Shown: positions 1 to 9,049 of the stretch, one piece after another | Numbering within the stretch: the stretch's first letter is position 1 | How the letters are laid out: each line of letters starts with the position of its first letter | Assembly: GCF_003443995.1 (NCBI RefSeq) | Contig: NZ_QWEY01000005.1 | Coordinates: 62,001 to 126,000, forward strand | Source of the DNA: Pseudotabrizicola alkalilacus | GTDB taxonomy: Bacteria; Pseudomonadota; Alphaproteobacteria; Rhodobacterales; Rhodobacteraceae | Direction: 5' to 3' | DNA: 64,000 nt | Program-made: the position numbers and the translations under genes | Notes under the pieces: generated by a model | What the model was told of the DNA's origin: nothing | The model's input: the letters and a program-made list of their open reading frames with translations, nothing else | Databases searched by the model: none

Positions 1-1
1 G

Positions 2-649
2 GCCGCGATCAAGCGCGGCAGCTGGTTTGATCAGGTGTCAATGACGGCGGCGCTGGTCGGGTTTTCGATGCCGATTTTCTGGTGGGGGCTTTTGCTGATC
101 ATCTTCTTTTCCGGCATCCTTGGCTGGACCCCGGTATCGGGGCGGATCAGCCTGATGTATTATTTCCCCGATGTGACCGGGTTCATGCTGATTGACAGTG
201 TGATTTCGGGGCAGAAGGGCGCGTTCGTCTCTGCCCTGCGGCACCTGATCCTGCCGTCGGTGGTGCTGGCGACGATCCCGCTGGCGGTGATCGCGCGGCA
301 GACCCGCTCGGCCATGCTGGAGGTGCTGGGCGAAGATTACGTGCGCACCGCGCGGGCCAAGGGGATGCCGCAGTACCGGGTGATCGGCATTCATGCGTTG
401 CGCAATGCGATGATCCCGGTGGTGACCACGATCGGTTTGCAGATCGGCGTGCTGATGGCCGGGGCGATCCTGACGGAGACCATTTTTTCGTGGCCGGGGA
501 TCGGCAAGTGGATGATCGATTCCATCTCGCGCCGGGATTATCCGGTGGTGCAATCGGGGCTTTTGCTGATTGCGGCGCTGGTGATGGTGGTGAACCTGCT
601 GGTTGACCTGACTTACGGCCTTATCAATCCGAGGATCCGCATCAAATGA
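2..649 (+). CDS. Peptide ABC transporter permease, DppB/OppB type (5' end outside window)
   Basis: The reading frame is open from base 2, so the N-terminus lies upstream of the window; 215 residues remain and end in TGA. The fragment is strongly hydrophobic, with about four membrane segments. It carries the cytoplasmic EAA loop that docks on the ATPase (ARAKGMPQYRVIGIHALRN), typical of DppB/OppB permeases. Its stop overlaps the next permease's ATG, and two ATPase genes follow, giving the usual dppBCDF order. The peptide-binding protein is not visible and presumably lies upstream. Uptake of di- or oligopeptides across the inner membrane is inferred from family and context; nickel or glutathione import by relatives is possible. 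Confidence 0.9.
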   Translation, partial: AAIKRGSWFDQVSMTAALVGFSMPIFWWGLLLIIFFSGILGWTPVSGRISLMYYFPDVTGFMLIDSVISGQKGAFVSALRHLILPSVVLATIPLAVIARQTRSAMLEVLGEDYVRTARAKGMPQYRVIGIHALRNAMIPVVTTIGLQIGVLMAGAILTETIFSWPGIGKWMIDSISRRDYPVVQSGLLLIAALVMVVNLLVDLTYGLINPRIRIK

Positions 650-1563
650 ATGACCAACTGAATGCAACGGCCCCGGTGCGGTTGACGGATGCGCAGATCC
701 GCCGCCAGATGATCGGCGAGTTCTGGTTCTATTTCCGGCAGAACCGCGGCGCGGTGGTCGGGCTGGTGGTGTTCGCGCTGCTGGTGCTGGTGGCGTTTCT
801 GGCACCGGTTCTGGCGCCGCACAGCCCGACAGATCAGTACCGCGACGCCCTGCTGGTGCCGCCGATCTGGCAAGAGGGCGGGCGCAGCGGGTTTCTGCTG
901 GGCACCGATGCGGTGGGGCGCGATATGCTGTCGCGGCTGATTTACGGCTCGCAGTATTCGCTGTTCATCGGTGTGGTCGTGGTGTCGATCGCGCTGGTGG
1001 GCGGCATCATCATCGGGCTGTTGGCCGGGTTCTTTGGCGGCTGGGTTGATAATGTGATCATGCGGGTGATGGATGTGATCCTGGCGTTTCCGTCGCTGCT
1101 GCTGGCCTTGGTGCTGGTGGCGGTCTTGGGGCCGGGGCTGACCAATGCGATGATTGCGATTGCCATCGTGTATCAGCCGCACTTTGCCCGGCTGACCCGC
1201 GCTGCCGTGATGTCGGAAATGAAGCGCGACTATGTCACCGCCGCGCGGGTGGCGGGGGCAGGGCGGCTGCGGCTGATGTTCCGCACCATTCTGCCGAACT
1301 GTCTGGCCCCGCTGATCGTGCAGGCCACGCTTTCGTTCTCCTCCGCGGTGCTCGACTCGGCGGCCCTTGGCTTTCTGGGCATGGGCGCGCAGCCGCCGTC
1401 GCCGGAATGGGGCACCATGCTCGCCGAAGCGCGCGAATTCATTCTGCGCGCCTGGTGGGTGGTGACCTTCCCGGGTCTGGCGATCCTGATTTCGGTGCTG
1501 GCGATCAACCTGACCGGTGACGGTCTGCGCGATGCGCTTGACCCCAAGCTGAAGCGGAGCTGA
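646..1563 (+). CDS. Peptide ABC transporter permease, DppC/OppC type
   Basis: This 305-residue inner-membrane permease is the partner of the preceding DppB-like protein. An N-terminal segment resembles the OppC N-terminal domain (one membrane helix near residues 40-60, then a periplasmic stretch), and the transport domain follows with the EAA loop (VAGAGRLRLMFRTILPN). The ATG overlaps the stop of the upstream gene by four bases, which suggests translational coupling. Length and organisation are normal for the family. The gene is followed after four bases by the first ATPase. Confidence 0.92.
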   Translation: MNDQLNATAPVRLTDAQIRRQMIGEFWFYFRQNRGAVVGLVVFALLVLVAFLAPVLAPHSPTDQYRDALLVPPIWQEGGRSGFLLGTDAVGRDMLSRLIYGSQYSLFIGVVVVSIALVGGIIIGLLAGFFGGWVDNVIMRVMDVILAFPSLLLALVLVAVLGPGLTNAMIAIAIVYQPHFARLTRAAVMSEMKRDYVTAARVAGAGRLRLMFRTILPNCLAPLIVQATLSFSSAVLDSAALGFLGMGAQPPSPEWGTMLAEAREFILRAWWVVTFPGLAILISVLAINLTGDGLRDALDPKLKRS

Positions 1564-1567
1564 GCGT

Positions 1568-2407
1568 ATGGCCCTTTTGAACATCAGAAACCTGAGCGTC
1601 AAATTCGCCACCGCCACCGGCAGCTTTACCGCCGTGGATGGCATCGACGTGCATGTTGACAAAGGTGAAGTGCTGGCCATCGTGGGCGAGTCCGGGTCGG
1701 GCAAATCGGTGTCGATGCTGGCGGTGATGGGTCTGTTGCCCGACACCGCCACCATCACCGCCGACGAGATGACCTATGACGGGCAGGATATTTCCAACCT
1801 GTCCGCAGCCGAACGGCGGCGGCTGATCGGGCGCGAGATCACGATGATCTTTCAGGAGCCTGTTGCCTCGCTCAACCCGTCGTTCACGGTGGGGTTCCAG
1901 ATCGAGGAAGTGCTGCGGCTGAACCTTGGCCTGTCAAACCGTGAGGCCCGCGCCAAGGCGCTGGACCTGTTCCGCGCTGTCGGCATCCCCGAGCCCGAGG
2001 ACAAGATCAACGCCTATCCGCATCAGATGTCGGGCGGGCAGTGCCAGCGGGTGATGATCGCTATCGCCATCGCGTCGAACCCCCGTCTGCTGATCGCGGA
2101 CGAGCCGACAACGGCGCTGGATGTGACGATTCAAAAGCAGATCCTGGATCTGCTGATGCAGCTGCAGGAAGATTACGGCATGGCGCTGATCCTGATCACC
2201 CATGACATGGGGGTGGTGGCCGAAACCGCCGACCGCGTCGTGGTGCAGTACAAGGGCCGCAAGATGGAAGAGGCAGACGTTCTGTCGCTGTTTGAAAATC
2301 CGCAGCACGCCTATACCCGCGCGCTGCTGTCGGCGCTGCCGGAACATGCAACCGGCGACCGGCTGCCCACCGTGTCAGACTTTTTCGCGCAAGAGGTGAC
2401 GCCATGA
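1568..2407 (+). CDS. Peptide ABC transporter ATP-binding protein, DppD type
   Basis: A 279-residue ABC ATPase. Walker A is GESGSGKS near residue 40, the signature is MSGGQCQR (a Cys where many relatives differ), and Walker B is LLIADEP followed by the D-loop TTALD. The end retains the oligopeptide-transporter motif (QHAYTRALL) but is short compared with DppD/OppD proteins of about 320-330 residues, so much of the usual C-terminal extension is missing. It forms a heterodimer with the next ATPase to power peptide import. Its end overlaps the next gene's ATG by four bases. Confidence 0.9.
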   Translation: MALLNIRNLSVKFATATGSFTAVDGIDVHVDKGEVLAIVGESGSGKSVSMLAVMGLLPDTATITADEMTYDGQDISNLSAAERRRLIGREITMIFQEPVASLNPSFTVGFQIEEVLRLNLGLSNREARAKALDLFRAVGIPEPEDKINAYPHQMSGGQCQRVMIAIAIASNPRLLIADEPTTALDVTIQKQILDLLMQLQEDYGMALILITHDMGVVAETADRVVVQYKGRKMEEADVLSLFENPQHAYTRALLSALPEHATGDRLPTVSDFFAQEVTP

Positions 2408-3264
2408 CCGGCACCAAAACCGCTGCGGTCGTAGAGGGCCGCGCCATCGTGCAGGACTATTACGTGCCGGGCAGCATGTTTGCCGCCGGGCGCGAGGTGC
2501 GTGCGCTGCGGGGCATTGATTTCAGCGTGGAAAAGGGCAAGACCCTTGCCATCGTCGGCGAAAGCGGATCGGGCAAATCGACACTGGCCCGGATCATCGC
2601 GCTGATTGATGCGCCCACCAGCGGTACGCTGCTGATCGACGGCGAGCCTGTCGACATCAGCAGCAAGCGGCCCTCACCGGTACTGCGCTCCAAGGTGCAG
2701 ATGGTGTTCCAGAACCCCTATGGCAGTCTGAACCCGCGCCAGAAGGTCGGCAATGTGCTGATGGAGCCTTTGGTGATCAATACCGACTTTCCGGCGACGG
2801 AACGGCGCGACCGGGCCGAGGCGATGCTGAAAAAGGTCGGGTTGCAGCCTGAACATTTCAACCGCTATCCGCATATGTTTTCGGGCGGCCAGCGCCAACG
2901 CATTGCCATCGCGCGGGCGCTGATGCTGAACCCGCAGCTTCTGGTGCTGGACGAGCCGGTGTCGGCGCTGGATCTGTCGGTGCAGGCGCAGGTGCTGAAC
3001 CTGCTTTCCGATCTGCAGGATGAGTTCGGGCTGACGTATGTGTTCGTCAGCCACGATCTGTCGGTGGTGCGCTATATCGCTGATGATGTGATGGTGATCT
3101 CCAAGGGCGTCGCGGTGGAACAGGGCACGCGCGAGGCGCTGTTTGCCGATCCGCAGCACGCCTATACGCAATCGCTGTTCGCGGCGACGCCCGTGACCGA
3201 TGTCGAGGCGATCCGCACGCGGGTGGCCCGGCGCAAGGCGGCGCGTCTGGCCACGCCAGTCTGA
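2404..3264 (+). CDS. Peptide ABC transporter ATP-binding protein, DppF type
   Basis: A 286-residue ABC ATPase, the second nucleotide-binding subunit of the peptide importer. Walker A is GESGSGKST near residue 58, the signature is FSGGQRQR, and Walker B is LLVLDEP with the D-loop VSALD. The C-terminus holds the QHAYTQSLF motif common to Opp/Dpp ATPases. The start overlaps the upstream stop (ATGA), so the four transporter genes appear to be one operon. An aminopeptidase follows 19 bases later, fitting import of peptides and their cleavage in the cytoplasm. Confidence 0.92.
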   Translation: MTGTKTAAVVEGRAIVQDYYVPGSMFAAGREVRALRGIDFSVEKGKTLAIVGESGSGKSTLARIIALIDAPTSGTLLIDGEPVDISSKRPSPVLRSKVQMVFQNPYGSLNPRQKVGNVLMEPLVINTDFPATERRDRAEAMLKKVGLQPEHFNRYPHMFSGGQRQRIAIARALMLNPQLLVLDEPVSALDLSVQAQVLNLLSDLQDEFGLTYVFVSHDLSVVRYIADDVMVISKGVAVEQGTREALFADPQHAYTQSLFAATPVTDVEAIRTRVARRKAARLATPV

Positions 3265-3283
3265 CAACAGGGGAGCGGCGCGG

Positions 3284-4444
3284 ATGACCGATTACGAGAC
3301 GGCCTTGGCAGGGTTCACCCCGGTTCAGGTGCCTGCGATTGCACAGGCTGAGTTTGCGGCCCGGATCGCCGGGCTGGCCGCTGCGATGCAGGCGCAGGGC
3401 ATCGGCGCGGTGTGGCTGGATGCCACGGCGTCGCTGACCTATTACACCGGGCTGGCGCTGCACGCCTCAGAGCGGTTGCATGGGGCGTTGGTGCGGGCGG
3501 ATGGGTCGCTGACCTATGTGACGCCGCAGTTCGAGCGGCCAAAGCTGGAAACGCTGCTGCGCCTGCCCGGCGAGATTGCGGTCTGGGAAGAGGATGAAGA
3601 TCCGTTTGCCCTGATCGCGTCGCGCGCGACGGGGCGTATCGCGCTGGACCCCGGCATGAGCTTTGGCTTTGCCAATCGGGTGATGGCGCTGCCCGATCTG
3701 GCGGTGTGTTCGGCGCAGGATCTGATCGCAGCGCAGCGCTGCCGGAAATCGGCGGCGGAGCTGGCGATTTTGCAGGCGGCGATGGATGCCAGCTACCGCG
3801 TGCACAAGGCGGTGCATGCCGGGTTGCGGCCCGGCATCAGCACGCGTGAGGTGGCGGATTTTGTCAATGCCGCGCACCGGGCGATGGGGATGACGCCGGT
3901 GTTTGTGGCGGTGCAGTTCGGCGAGGCGACGGCCTATCCGCATGGCGTGCCCTATGCGCAGGTGCTGACCCCCGGCGATATGGTGCTGGTCGATCTGGGC
4001 GGCTCTCTGCATGGCTATCAGTCCGATATCACCCGGACCTATGTGTTCGGCACCCCCACCGCGCGGCAAAGCCAGCTCTGGGCCTGTGAGCACCGGGCGC
4101 AGATGGCAGGGTTCGCGGCGGCGGGTCTGCCTGAGGCGACCTGTGCCTCGGTCGATGCGGCGGCGCGCGGGTCGCTGACCGCCGATGGTTTTGGCCCCGG
4201 CTACAGCGTGCCGGGCCTGCCGCACCGCACCGGGCACGGCCTTGGGCTGGAGTTGCACGAAGAGCCGTGGATTGTGGCGGGCAACCAGACCGTGCTGGAG
4301 CCGGGGATGTGTTTTTCCATCGAGCCGATGCTGTGTGTTTACGGCGAATGCGGCGTGCGGCTGGAAGACATTGTCTACATGACGGAAAGCGGCCCGGTCT
4401 GGTTCTGCCCGCCGTCACCCTCGGCGCTGATCCCCTTCGGTTGA
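3284..4444 (+). CDS. M24-family Xaa-Pro-type aminopeptidase
   Basis: A 386-residue metallopeptidase of the pita-bread (M24) fold. The dinuclear metal ligands can be followed in order: Asp in VLVDLGG, Asp in YQSDITRTY, His in RTGHGLGLELHE, Glu in SIEPML and Glu in VRLEDIV. The N-terminal half is the creatinase-like domain. The start at 3284 is chosen because AGGGGAGCGG-type Shine-Dalgarno sequence precedes it; the open frame runs further upstream into the ATPase gene. Position as last gene of a peptide importer operon suggests it removes N-terminal residues, probably before proline, from imported peptides. The exact specificity is not known. Confidence 0.9.
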   Translation: MTDYETALAGFTPVQVPAIAQAEFAARIAGLAAAMQAQGIGAVWLDATASLTYYTGLALHASERLHGALVRADGSLTYVTPQFERPKLETLLRLPGEIAVWEEDEDPFALIASRATGRIALDPGMSFGFANRVMALPDLAVCSAQDLIAAQRCRKSAAELAILQAAMDASYRVHKAVHAGLRPGISTREVADFVNAAHRAMGMTPVFVAVQFGEATAYPHGVPYAQVLTPGDMVLVDLGGSLHGYQSDITRTYVFGTPTARQSQLWACEHRAQMAGFAAAGLPEATCASVDAAARGSLTADGFGPGYSVPGLPHRTGHGLGLELHEEPWIVAGNQTVLEPGMCFSIEPMLCVYGECGVRLEDIVYMTESGPVWFCPPSPSALIPFG

Positions 4445-4461
4445 CCCGTGCGGAACTGCCA

Positions 4462-4485
4462 CCGGGGGACAACGGTGTTGCCCGG
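4462..4485. terminator. Possible hairpin between convergent genes
   Basis: Between the convergent peptidase and ABC ATPase genes, CAAC pairs with GTTG around a GGT loop and is flanked by CCGGG and CCCGG, interrupted by a small bulge. It has no T-run on either side, so a terminator role is only possible. Confidence 0.3.
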
Positions 4486-4510
4486 CAAGAGTGCCGGCCA
4501 GGTTCGCACC

Positions 4511-5560
4511 CTAGGCCGGAACCAGGCGGACATCTTCCAGCCCAAAGCCCAGGTGCACCGTGTCGCCCTGCCGGAAGGGCAGCGGTTGCGGTGCGCCGAT
4601 GGCAAAGATCGACCCGACCGGAGTGGTAAGCGTGTACTGCACCGAATTTCCAAGCCATGCAGCATAGGTGATTTCGGCGGGCAGGCGGTCTGCTGCGGCG
4701 TCGCGGTCAAGCCGTATGTGATGCGGCCGCACCACCAGTTTGGCCAGACCCGTCGCTTTGCTCGACAGGGGTAGCGTCAACCTGCGATTCAGCAGTGCAA
4801 TTTCGGTCGGTTCGCCAGATTGCGTGATCTCGACGTCGATCAGGTTTGCATCCCCGATGAAATCGGCGATGAAGGCCGAAGCCGGGCGGTCATACAGATC
4901 AAACGGCGTGCCCTCCTGCGCGATCTCGGCGTTTTTCATCACGATGATTCGGTCTGACACCGCCATTGCCTCTTCCTGATCATGGGTCACATACACCGCC
5001 GTCAGGCCAAGCCGTTGCTGGATCTGGCGGATTTCCTCGCGCACATGGCGGCGCAGCTTGGCGTCAAGGTTCGACAATGGCTCGTCCAGCAACAGAACCT
5101 CTGGCTCCAGCACGATGGCGCGGGCCACCGCCACGCGCTGTTGCTGGCCACCGGACAGTTCTGACGGCAAGCGCGCGCCAAAGCCTTTCAGCCCCACGGT
5201 TTCCAGCCCCGCCTCGGCACGGTCACGCACCTCGGCCTTGGACATGCCCTTGACCGACAGGCCATAGCCCACATTCTCCATCACTGTCATATGCGGAAAA
5301 AGGGCGTAAGACTGGAACACCATCGACACCTTGCGATAGGTGGCCGACAGATGTGTGACATCCTCGCCCCCGATCAGGATGCGCCCGTCGCTGGCACTTT
5401 CCAGCCCTGCGATCAGCCGCAAGGTTGTGGTCTTGCCGCAGCCCGAAGGGCCAAGCAGCGTGACCAGCGTGCCGGGGGTGATGTCCAGCGACAGGGGCTT
5501 CAGGGCCACCACGTCGCCGAATTTCTTGGTGACATTCTCGAACCGGACAGAGCCTTTCAT
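4511..5560 (-). CDS. ABC transporter ATP-binding protein (AfuC/FbpC/PotA-like)
   Basis: A 349-residue ABC ATPase with Walker A GPSGCGKTT near residue 37, signature LSGGQQQR, Walker B VLLLDEP and D-loop LSNLD. A C-terminal TOBE-like domain covers roughly residues 270-349, as in importers for iron, polyamines and related solutes. A TTG at 5575 could open the frame, but GAAGGAGGA lies at the right distance from the ATG at 5560, which is preferred. It follows a fused permease gene and energises that importer. The substrate cannot be told from the ATPase. Confidence 0.9.
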   Translation of the reverse strand: MKGSVRFENVTKKFGDVVALKPLSLDITPGTLVTLLGPSGCGKTTTLRLIAGLESASDGRILIGGEDVTHLSATYRKVSMVFQSYALFPHMTVMENVGYGLSVKGMSKAEVRDRAEAGLETVGLKGFGARLPSELSGGQQQRVAVARAIVLEPEVLLLDEPLSNLDAKLRRHVREEIRQIQQRLGLTAVYVTHDQEEAMAVSDRIIVMKNAEIAQEGTPFDLYDRPASAFIADFIGDANLIDVEITQSGEPTEIALLNRRLTLPLSSKATGLAKLVVRPHHIRLDRDAAADRLPAEITYAAWLGNSVQYTLTTPVGSIFAIGAPQPLPFRQGDTVHLGFGLEDVRLVPA

Positions 5561-5571
5561 GGCATCCTCCT

Positions 5572-7728
5572 TCAATGGGCTTCGATACGATCGGCCCGGC
5601 GCAGTTTGCGCCGTCCGATGATCAGTTGCAGGGCAAGGATGGCGGCCAGCATGGTCACGATGAGCACGGTGGCATAGGCGATGGCGATGCCGAACTCGCC
5701 GTTTTCGACCCGGCCGACAATAAAGCTGGTGGCCATGTTGTAGCGCGCCGATACAAGGAAGATGACGGCAGAGACCGATGTGATGGCCCGCACAAAACTA
5801 TAGGTCAGTGCGGCAAGGATCGCCGGACCCATCAGCGGCAGGATCACCCGGCGCAGGGTGGTGGCCGAATTGGCCCCCAGCGTGATCGACGCCTCGTCCA
5901 GTGATTTGTCGAGCTGGCTCATCGCCGCGATGCCGCCGCGCACACCGACCGGCATGTTGCGGAACACAAAGACGATGATCAGGATCAGGCCGGTCGCCGT
6001 CAGTTCAATCGGCGGAAAGTTGAACGCCATGACATAGGCCACCCCGATCACCGTGCCGGGAATGGCAAAGGACAGCATGGTGGAAAACTCGAACGCGTCC
6101 TTGCCGGTGAACTTTTGCCGCACCAGCAGATAGGCGGTGGCAAGGCCGACGGCGGCGGTCAGCGGCGCCGCGATGGCGGCAATGGTCAGCGTGGTGAAAT
6201 AACTGTTCCATGCCGCTCCGGTGAAGTGGATGCCGTTGCGATAGACGATGCCAAAGGCGCGGGTGTAATGCTCGAACGTCAGCGTGTGGTCATAGCCCCA
6301 CAGCTTGACGAAGCTGCCAAAGAAGATCAGCCCGTACAGCACCAGCGTAAACGCTGCCCAAGGCAGGGCCACGGCATAACAGGTCCAGCGCAACCCGTCG
6401 TTCAGCGCGGCATTGCGCCCCGAGTCGCCCTTGCCGGTTACAGTGGCATAGTTCTTGCGGCCCAGCCATTTACGCTGCGCCAGAAACGCGCCCAGTGTCA
6501 GCGACAACAGGATCAACGACAGAATCGCCGCCTTGGCCGGATCGGCCACGGTGCCGACAATGGCAAAGTAGATCTCGGTCGACAGCACATTGAAGTTGCC
6601 GCCCAGCACCAGCGGGTTGCCGAAATCGGCCAGACTTTCGATAAATCCCAGCAGAAAGGCGTTGGCCAGACCGGGTCGCATCAATGGCAGACTGATAAAG
6701 CGGAAGGTCTGCCAGCGGTCTGCATCCAGTGTCTGCGACGCCTCCTCCATGCTGGGGCTGACGCCTTCGACCACACCGATCAGCACCAGAAAGGCGATGG
6801 GGGTGAACGACAGCATCTGCGCCAGCCAGACACCCCAGAAGCTGTAAAGCCAGCGGGTCTTTTCCCAGCCAAAAGCATAGGCGAAGAATTCGGTGATGGT
6901 GCCCGCGCGTCCGAACAGCAGGATCAGCACCAGCCCGATCACGAACGGCGGGGTGATGATCGGCAGTATCGTCAGCACGCGGAGCAATCGTTTCGCACGA
7001 AAGTTGGTGCGGGTGAAGATCAGCGCAAAGGCCAACCCCATCAGGGTGGTGCCGGTCGCCGTGGCCAGCGCAAGCATCAGCGAGTTCAGCGCGGCCCCGC
7101 AATAGCCAAGCCCGGTCAGACAGGCGGGTGACCAGATCTCGCCAGCGAAAAACCGTGGCAGAAATTCGGTAACGCCCAGCCCTGCTCCGCCCTTCAACTC
7201 AAAGGCGCGCAGCAGGATAAAGCTCATGGGATAGAACACAAAAATGCCGACCAGCGCCACGATGGCCCCGATCATGCCGGTGATGAACGCATCGCCCCGG
7301 CCACGCCCGAGGCCCGAGATGCCGGTGGTCAGAACAAACAGCAGCGCCGCCGCAACGACCAGCGCTCCGGCGCCCATGCCGGGCTGCGTGGCGCCTTCGA
7401 GCAGCCCCAGCCGGGTGCTGTTGCCCAGGATCACCAGACCCTGCGCCGCCATCAGCGCCAGCCCCAGCGCACCGGCACTCACCAGCCCGCGCGCCATGGC
7501 CAGTTGATCGCGTGCCAGCATCAGACTGGCCCCTGCCACCGCGAAACCCGTCAGCGGCAGCCAAAGCCACCCCCGCCCGCCCGCAGACCACAACAGCGCA
7601 GGCCGCGCGTCGCCCCCCATCGCTGAAAGCCAGCCAAAGGACCAGAAGCCCCCCGCTACCATATACCAGGGCAACAGGGCATAGCCTGCCAGCCCGATCA
7701 GAAGCCAAAGCCCCGCCGTGCGCTGCAT
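5572..7728 (-). CDS. Fused two-domain ABC permease (AfuB/FbpB-like)
   Basis: A 718-residue inner-membrane protein with about a dozen membrane segments and two permease halves in one chain, each with an EAA-type loop (near EASQTLDADRWQTFRFISLP in the first half and EASITLGANSATTLRRVILP in the second). Single-chain permeases of this size are typical of AfuB/FbpB/ThiP-like importers. The N-terminal ~130 residues add extra hydrophobic segments before the first transport domain. It lies between the binding-protein gene and the ATPase gene; a strong hairpin separates it from the former, which would allow higher expression of the binding protein. Confidence 0.9.
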   Translation of the reverse strand: MQRTAGLWLLIGLAGYALLPWYMVAGGFWSFGWLSAMGGDARPALLWSAGGRGWLWLPLTGFAVAGASLMLARDQLAMARGLVSAGALGLALMAAQGLVILGNSTRLGLLEGATQPGMGAGALVVAAALLFVLTTGISGLGRGRGDAFITGMIGAIVALVGIFVFYPMSFILLRAFELKGGAGLGVTEFLPRFFAGEIWSPACLTGLGYCGAALNSLMLALATATGTTLMGLAFALIFTRTNFRAKRLLRVLTILPIITPPFVIGLVLILLFGRAGTITEFFAYAFGWEKTRWLYSFWGVWLAQMLSFTPIAFLVLIGVVEGVSPSMEEASQTLDADRWQTFRFISLPLMRPGLANAFLLGFIESLADFGNPLVLGGNFNVLSTEIYFAIVGTVADPAKAAILSLILLSLTLGAFLAQRKWLGRKNYATVTGKGDSGRNAALNDGLRWTCYAVALPWAAFTLVLYGLIFFGSFVKLWGYDHTLTFEHYTRAFGIVYRNGIHFTGAAWNSYFTTLTIAAIAAPLTAAVGLATAYLLVRQKFTGKDAFEFSTMLSFAIPGTVIGVAYVMAFNFPPIELTATGLILIIVFVFRNMPVGVRGGIAAMSQLDKSLDEASITLGANSATTLRRVILPLMGPAILAALTYSFVRAITSVSAVIFLVSARYNMATSFIVGRVENGEFGIAIAYATVLIVTMLAAILALQLIIGRRKLRRADRIEAH

Positions 7729-7763
7729 ATATCAATCTCCCGGAACTCTGCCGTGAAAAGCAT

Positions 7764-7790
7764 GGCCCGCCCCTGTGTAAGGGGCGGGCC
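7764..7790 (-). terminator. Attenuator-type hairpin after binding-protein gene
   Basis: A perfect 10-bp stem (GGCCCGCCCC / GGGGCGGGCC) with a 7-base loop lies 9 bases beyond the binding-protein stop and upstream of the permease gene. On the minus strand it is followed by ATGCTTTTC, only a weak T-run. Such hairpins commonly protect the 3' end of the abundant binding-protein message and reduce read-through into permease genes. Confidence 0.65.
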
Positions 7791-7799
7791 GGTCAGGCC

Positions 7800-8828
7800 T
7801 TATTCCTCGAAATTGCCGCCTTTGGATTTCACTTCGGCTTCCCACCGCGCCAGCAGCCGCTCACGCGTTTCCGACGAGCCATAGGTGGCGAAATCATAGT
7901 CGATCAGCTTGACGGCAGCCATATCGGGCGCTTCAGGATCGGTCGATGCGGCCGGGTTGGACGGGATGTTGAACACGCCGACTTCCAGCCCTGCCGATTG
8001 TGCTTCGGCCGAAATCACATATTCCACCCACTTCGTTGCCGCCTCAAGGTTTGGCGTGCCGTTGATCACCGAAACCGCACCCACCTCGTATCCGGTGCCT
8101 TCGCAGGGTGAGACAATCTCGACCGGGAAACCCTGCTTTTTCAGGTTTACCATGTCATGCATGAAGCCGACCGCAATTGTGGTTTCACCGCGCGCGGCCA
8201 TCTTGCCGGGGGCAGAGCCGGATTTGGTGTTCTGGTTCACATTGGCCCCGATTTCGGCCAGCATCTTGAACGCCTCGTCTTCGCCAAAAAGCTGCACCAG
8301 CGTGGCAAGCTGCGTATAGGCGGTGCCCGAGGATTGCGGGTTCGATACGGTCACTTCGCCCTTGTACTCGGGCTTGGCCAGGTCTTTCCAGCACGCCGGG
8401 GCGGTCAGCCCTTTTTCGGCGAGAACCTCGGTGTTGTAGAGCATGCCCAAAAGGCCCACATGCACGCCGACGGCCTTGCCGCCCGACATCTCGGTCATGT
8501 TCTGCGACCAGCCCAGCTGCCCGGTCACATCCACGCCGCTGGCCACCGTCAGATCTTCATTCGCCGCAATCAGATGCGGGTCGCCGGTTCCGCCCCACCA
8601 GACGTCGATCTTGGGGTTGCCCGCCTCGGCGCGGATCTGCGCCAGCACTTCACCCGTCGATTTGCGGACCATCGCGACATCTACGCCGGTGTCGATCTTG
8701 AAGTTCTGCGCCATCAGATCACACCACGCCTGCTCGTTCGAGCAGACCACATTCAGGCTTTGCGCCGAAGCCGCGCCGGCGGCCATAGCCGCACCCAGTG
8801 CCAGCGCACTGATCATGGAAACTTTCAT
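7800..8828 (-). CDS. Periplasmic ABC substrate-binding protein (AfuA/FbpA-like, SBP_bac_6 type)
   Basis: A 342-residue binding protein with a Sec signal peptide (MKVSMISALALGAAMAAG, cleavage after ASA near residue 22). The frame continues 20 codons upstream, but GGGAGGA placed before the ATG at 8828 fixes the start. The mature part contains the STGEVLAQI and DVWWGGTGDP segments common to AfuA-like proteins. I do not see the adjacent tyrosine pair that binds Fe3+ in FbpA proteins, so an organic ligand such as a sugar phosphate (known for AfuA of Actinobacillus) or a phosphonate is as plausible as iron. It is first in its operon and divergent from a two-component system. Confidence 0.88.
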   Translation of the reverse strand: MKVSMISALALGAAMAAGAASAQSLNVVCSNEQAWCDLMAQNFKIDTGVDVAMVRKSTGEVLAQIRAEAGNPKIDVWWGGTGDPHLIAANEDLTVASGVDVTGQLGWSQNMTEMSGGKAVGVHVGLLGMLYNTEVLAEKGLTAPACWKDLAKPEYKGEVTVSNPQSSGTAYTQLATLVQLFGEDEAFKMLAEIGANVNQNTKSGSAPGKMAARGETTIAVGFMHDMVNLKKQGFPVEIVSPCEGTGYEVGAVSVINGTPNLEAATKWVEYVISAEAQSAGLEVGVFNIPSNPAASTDPEAPDMAAVKLIDYDFATYGSSETRERLLARWEAEVKSKGGNFEE

Positions 8829-9049
8829 CTTTATCCTCCCAGATAACCCGCCTCTCCCCAGCGGTATGACGCAAGACTGGCATGACATCCGGCGTCGGGG
8901 GCAGGGGGTGCAGCGTTAACAGCCTGACTGCAAGCCGGTGATTTGATGAACAGTGTTACAAAACCGTGCCAAACGCTGACCTTTGCTGCCCTCAAGAGGA
9001 TTGCGCCGCCCCACGCTTTGACCAACATGGCCACAGGGAGGACAAGGCA
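8829..9049. promoter_or_regulatory. Divergent promoter region between transporter and two-component genes
   Basis: This 221-bp gap should hold promoters for both directions. Hexamer-like words recur: GTTAACAG near 8915, TGAACAG near 8946 and TGTTACA near 8953, which could be response-regulator half-sites. No -35/-10 pair is clear enough to call. The arrangement suggests that the regulator controls the transporter. Confidence 0.4.
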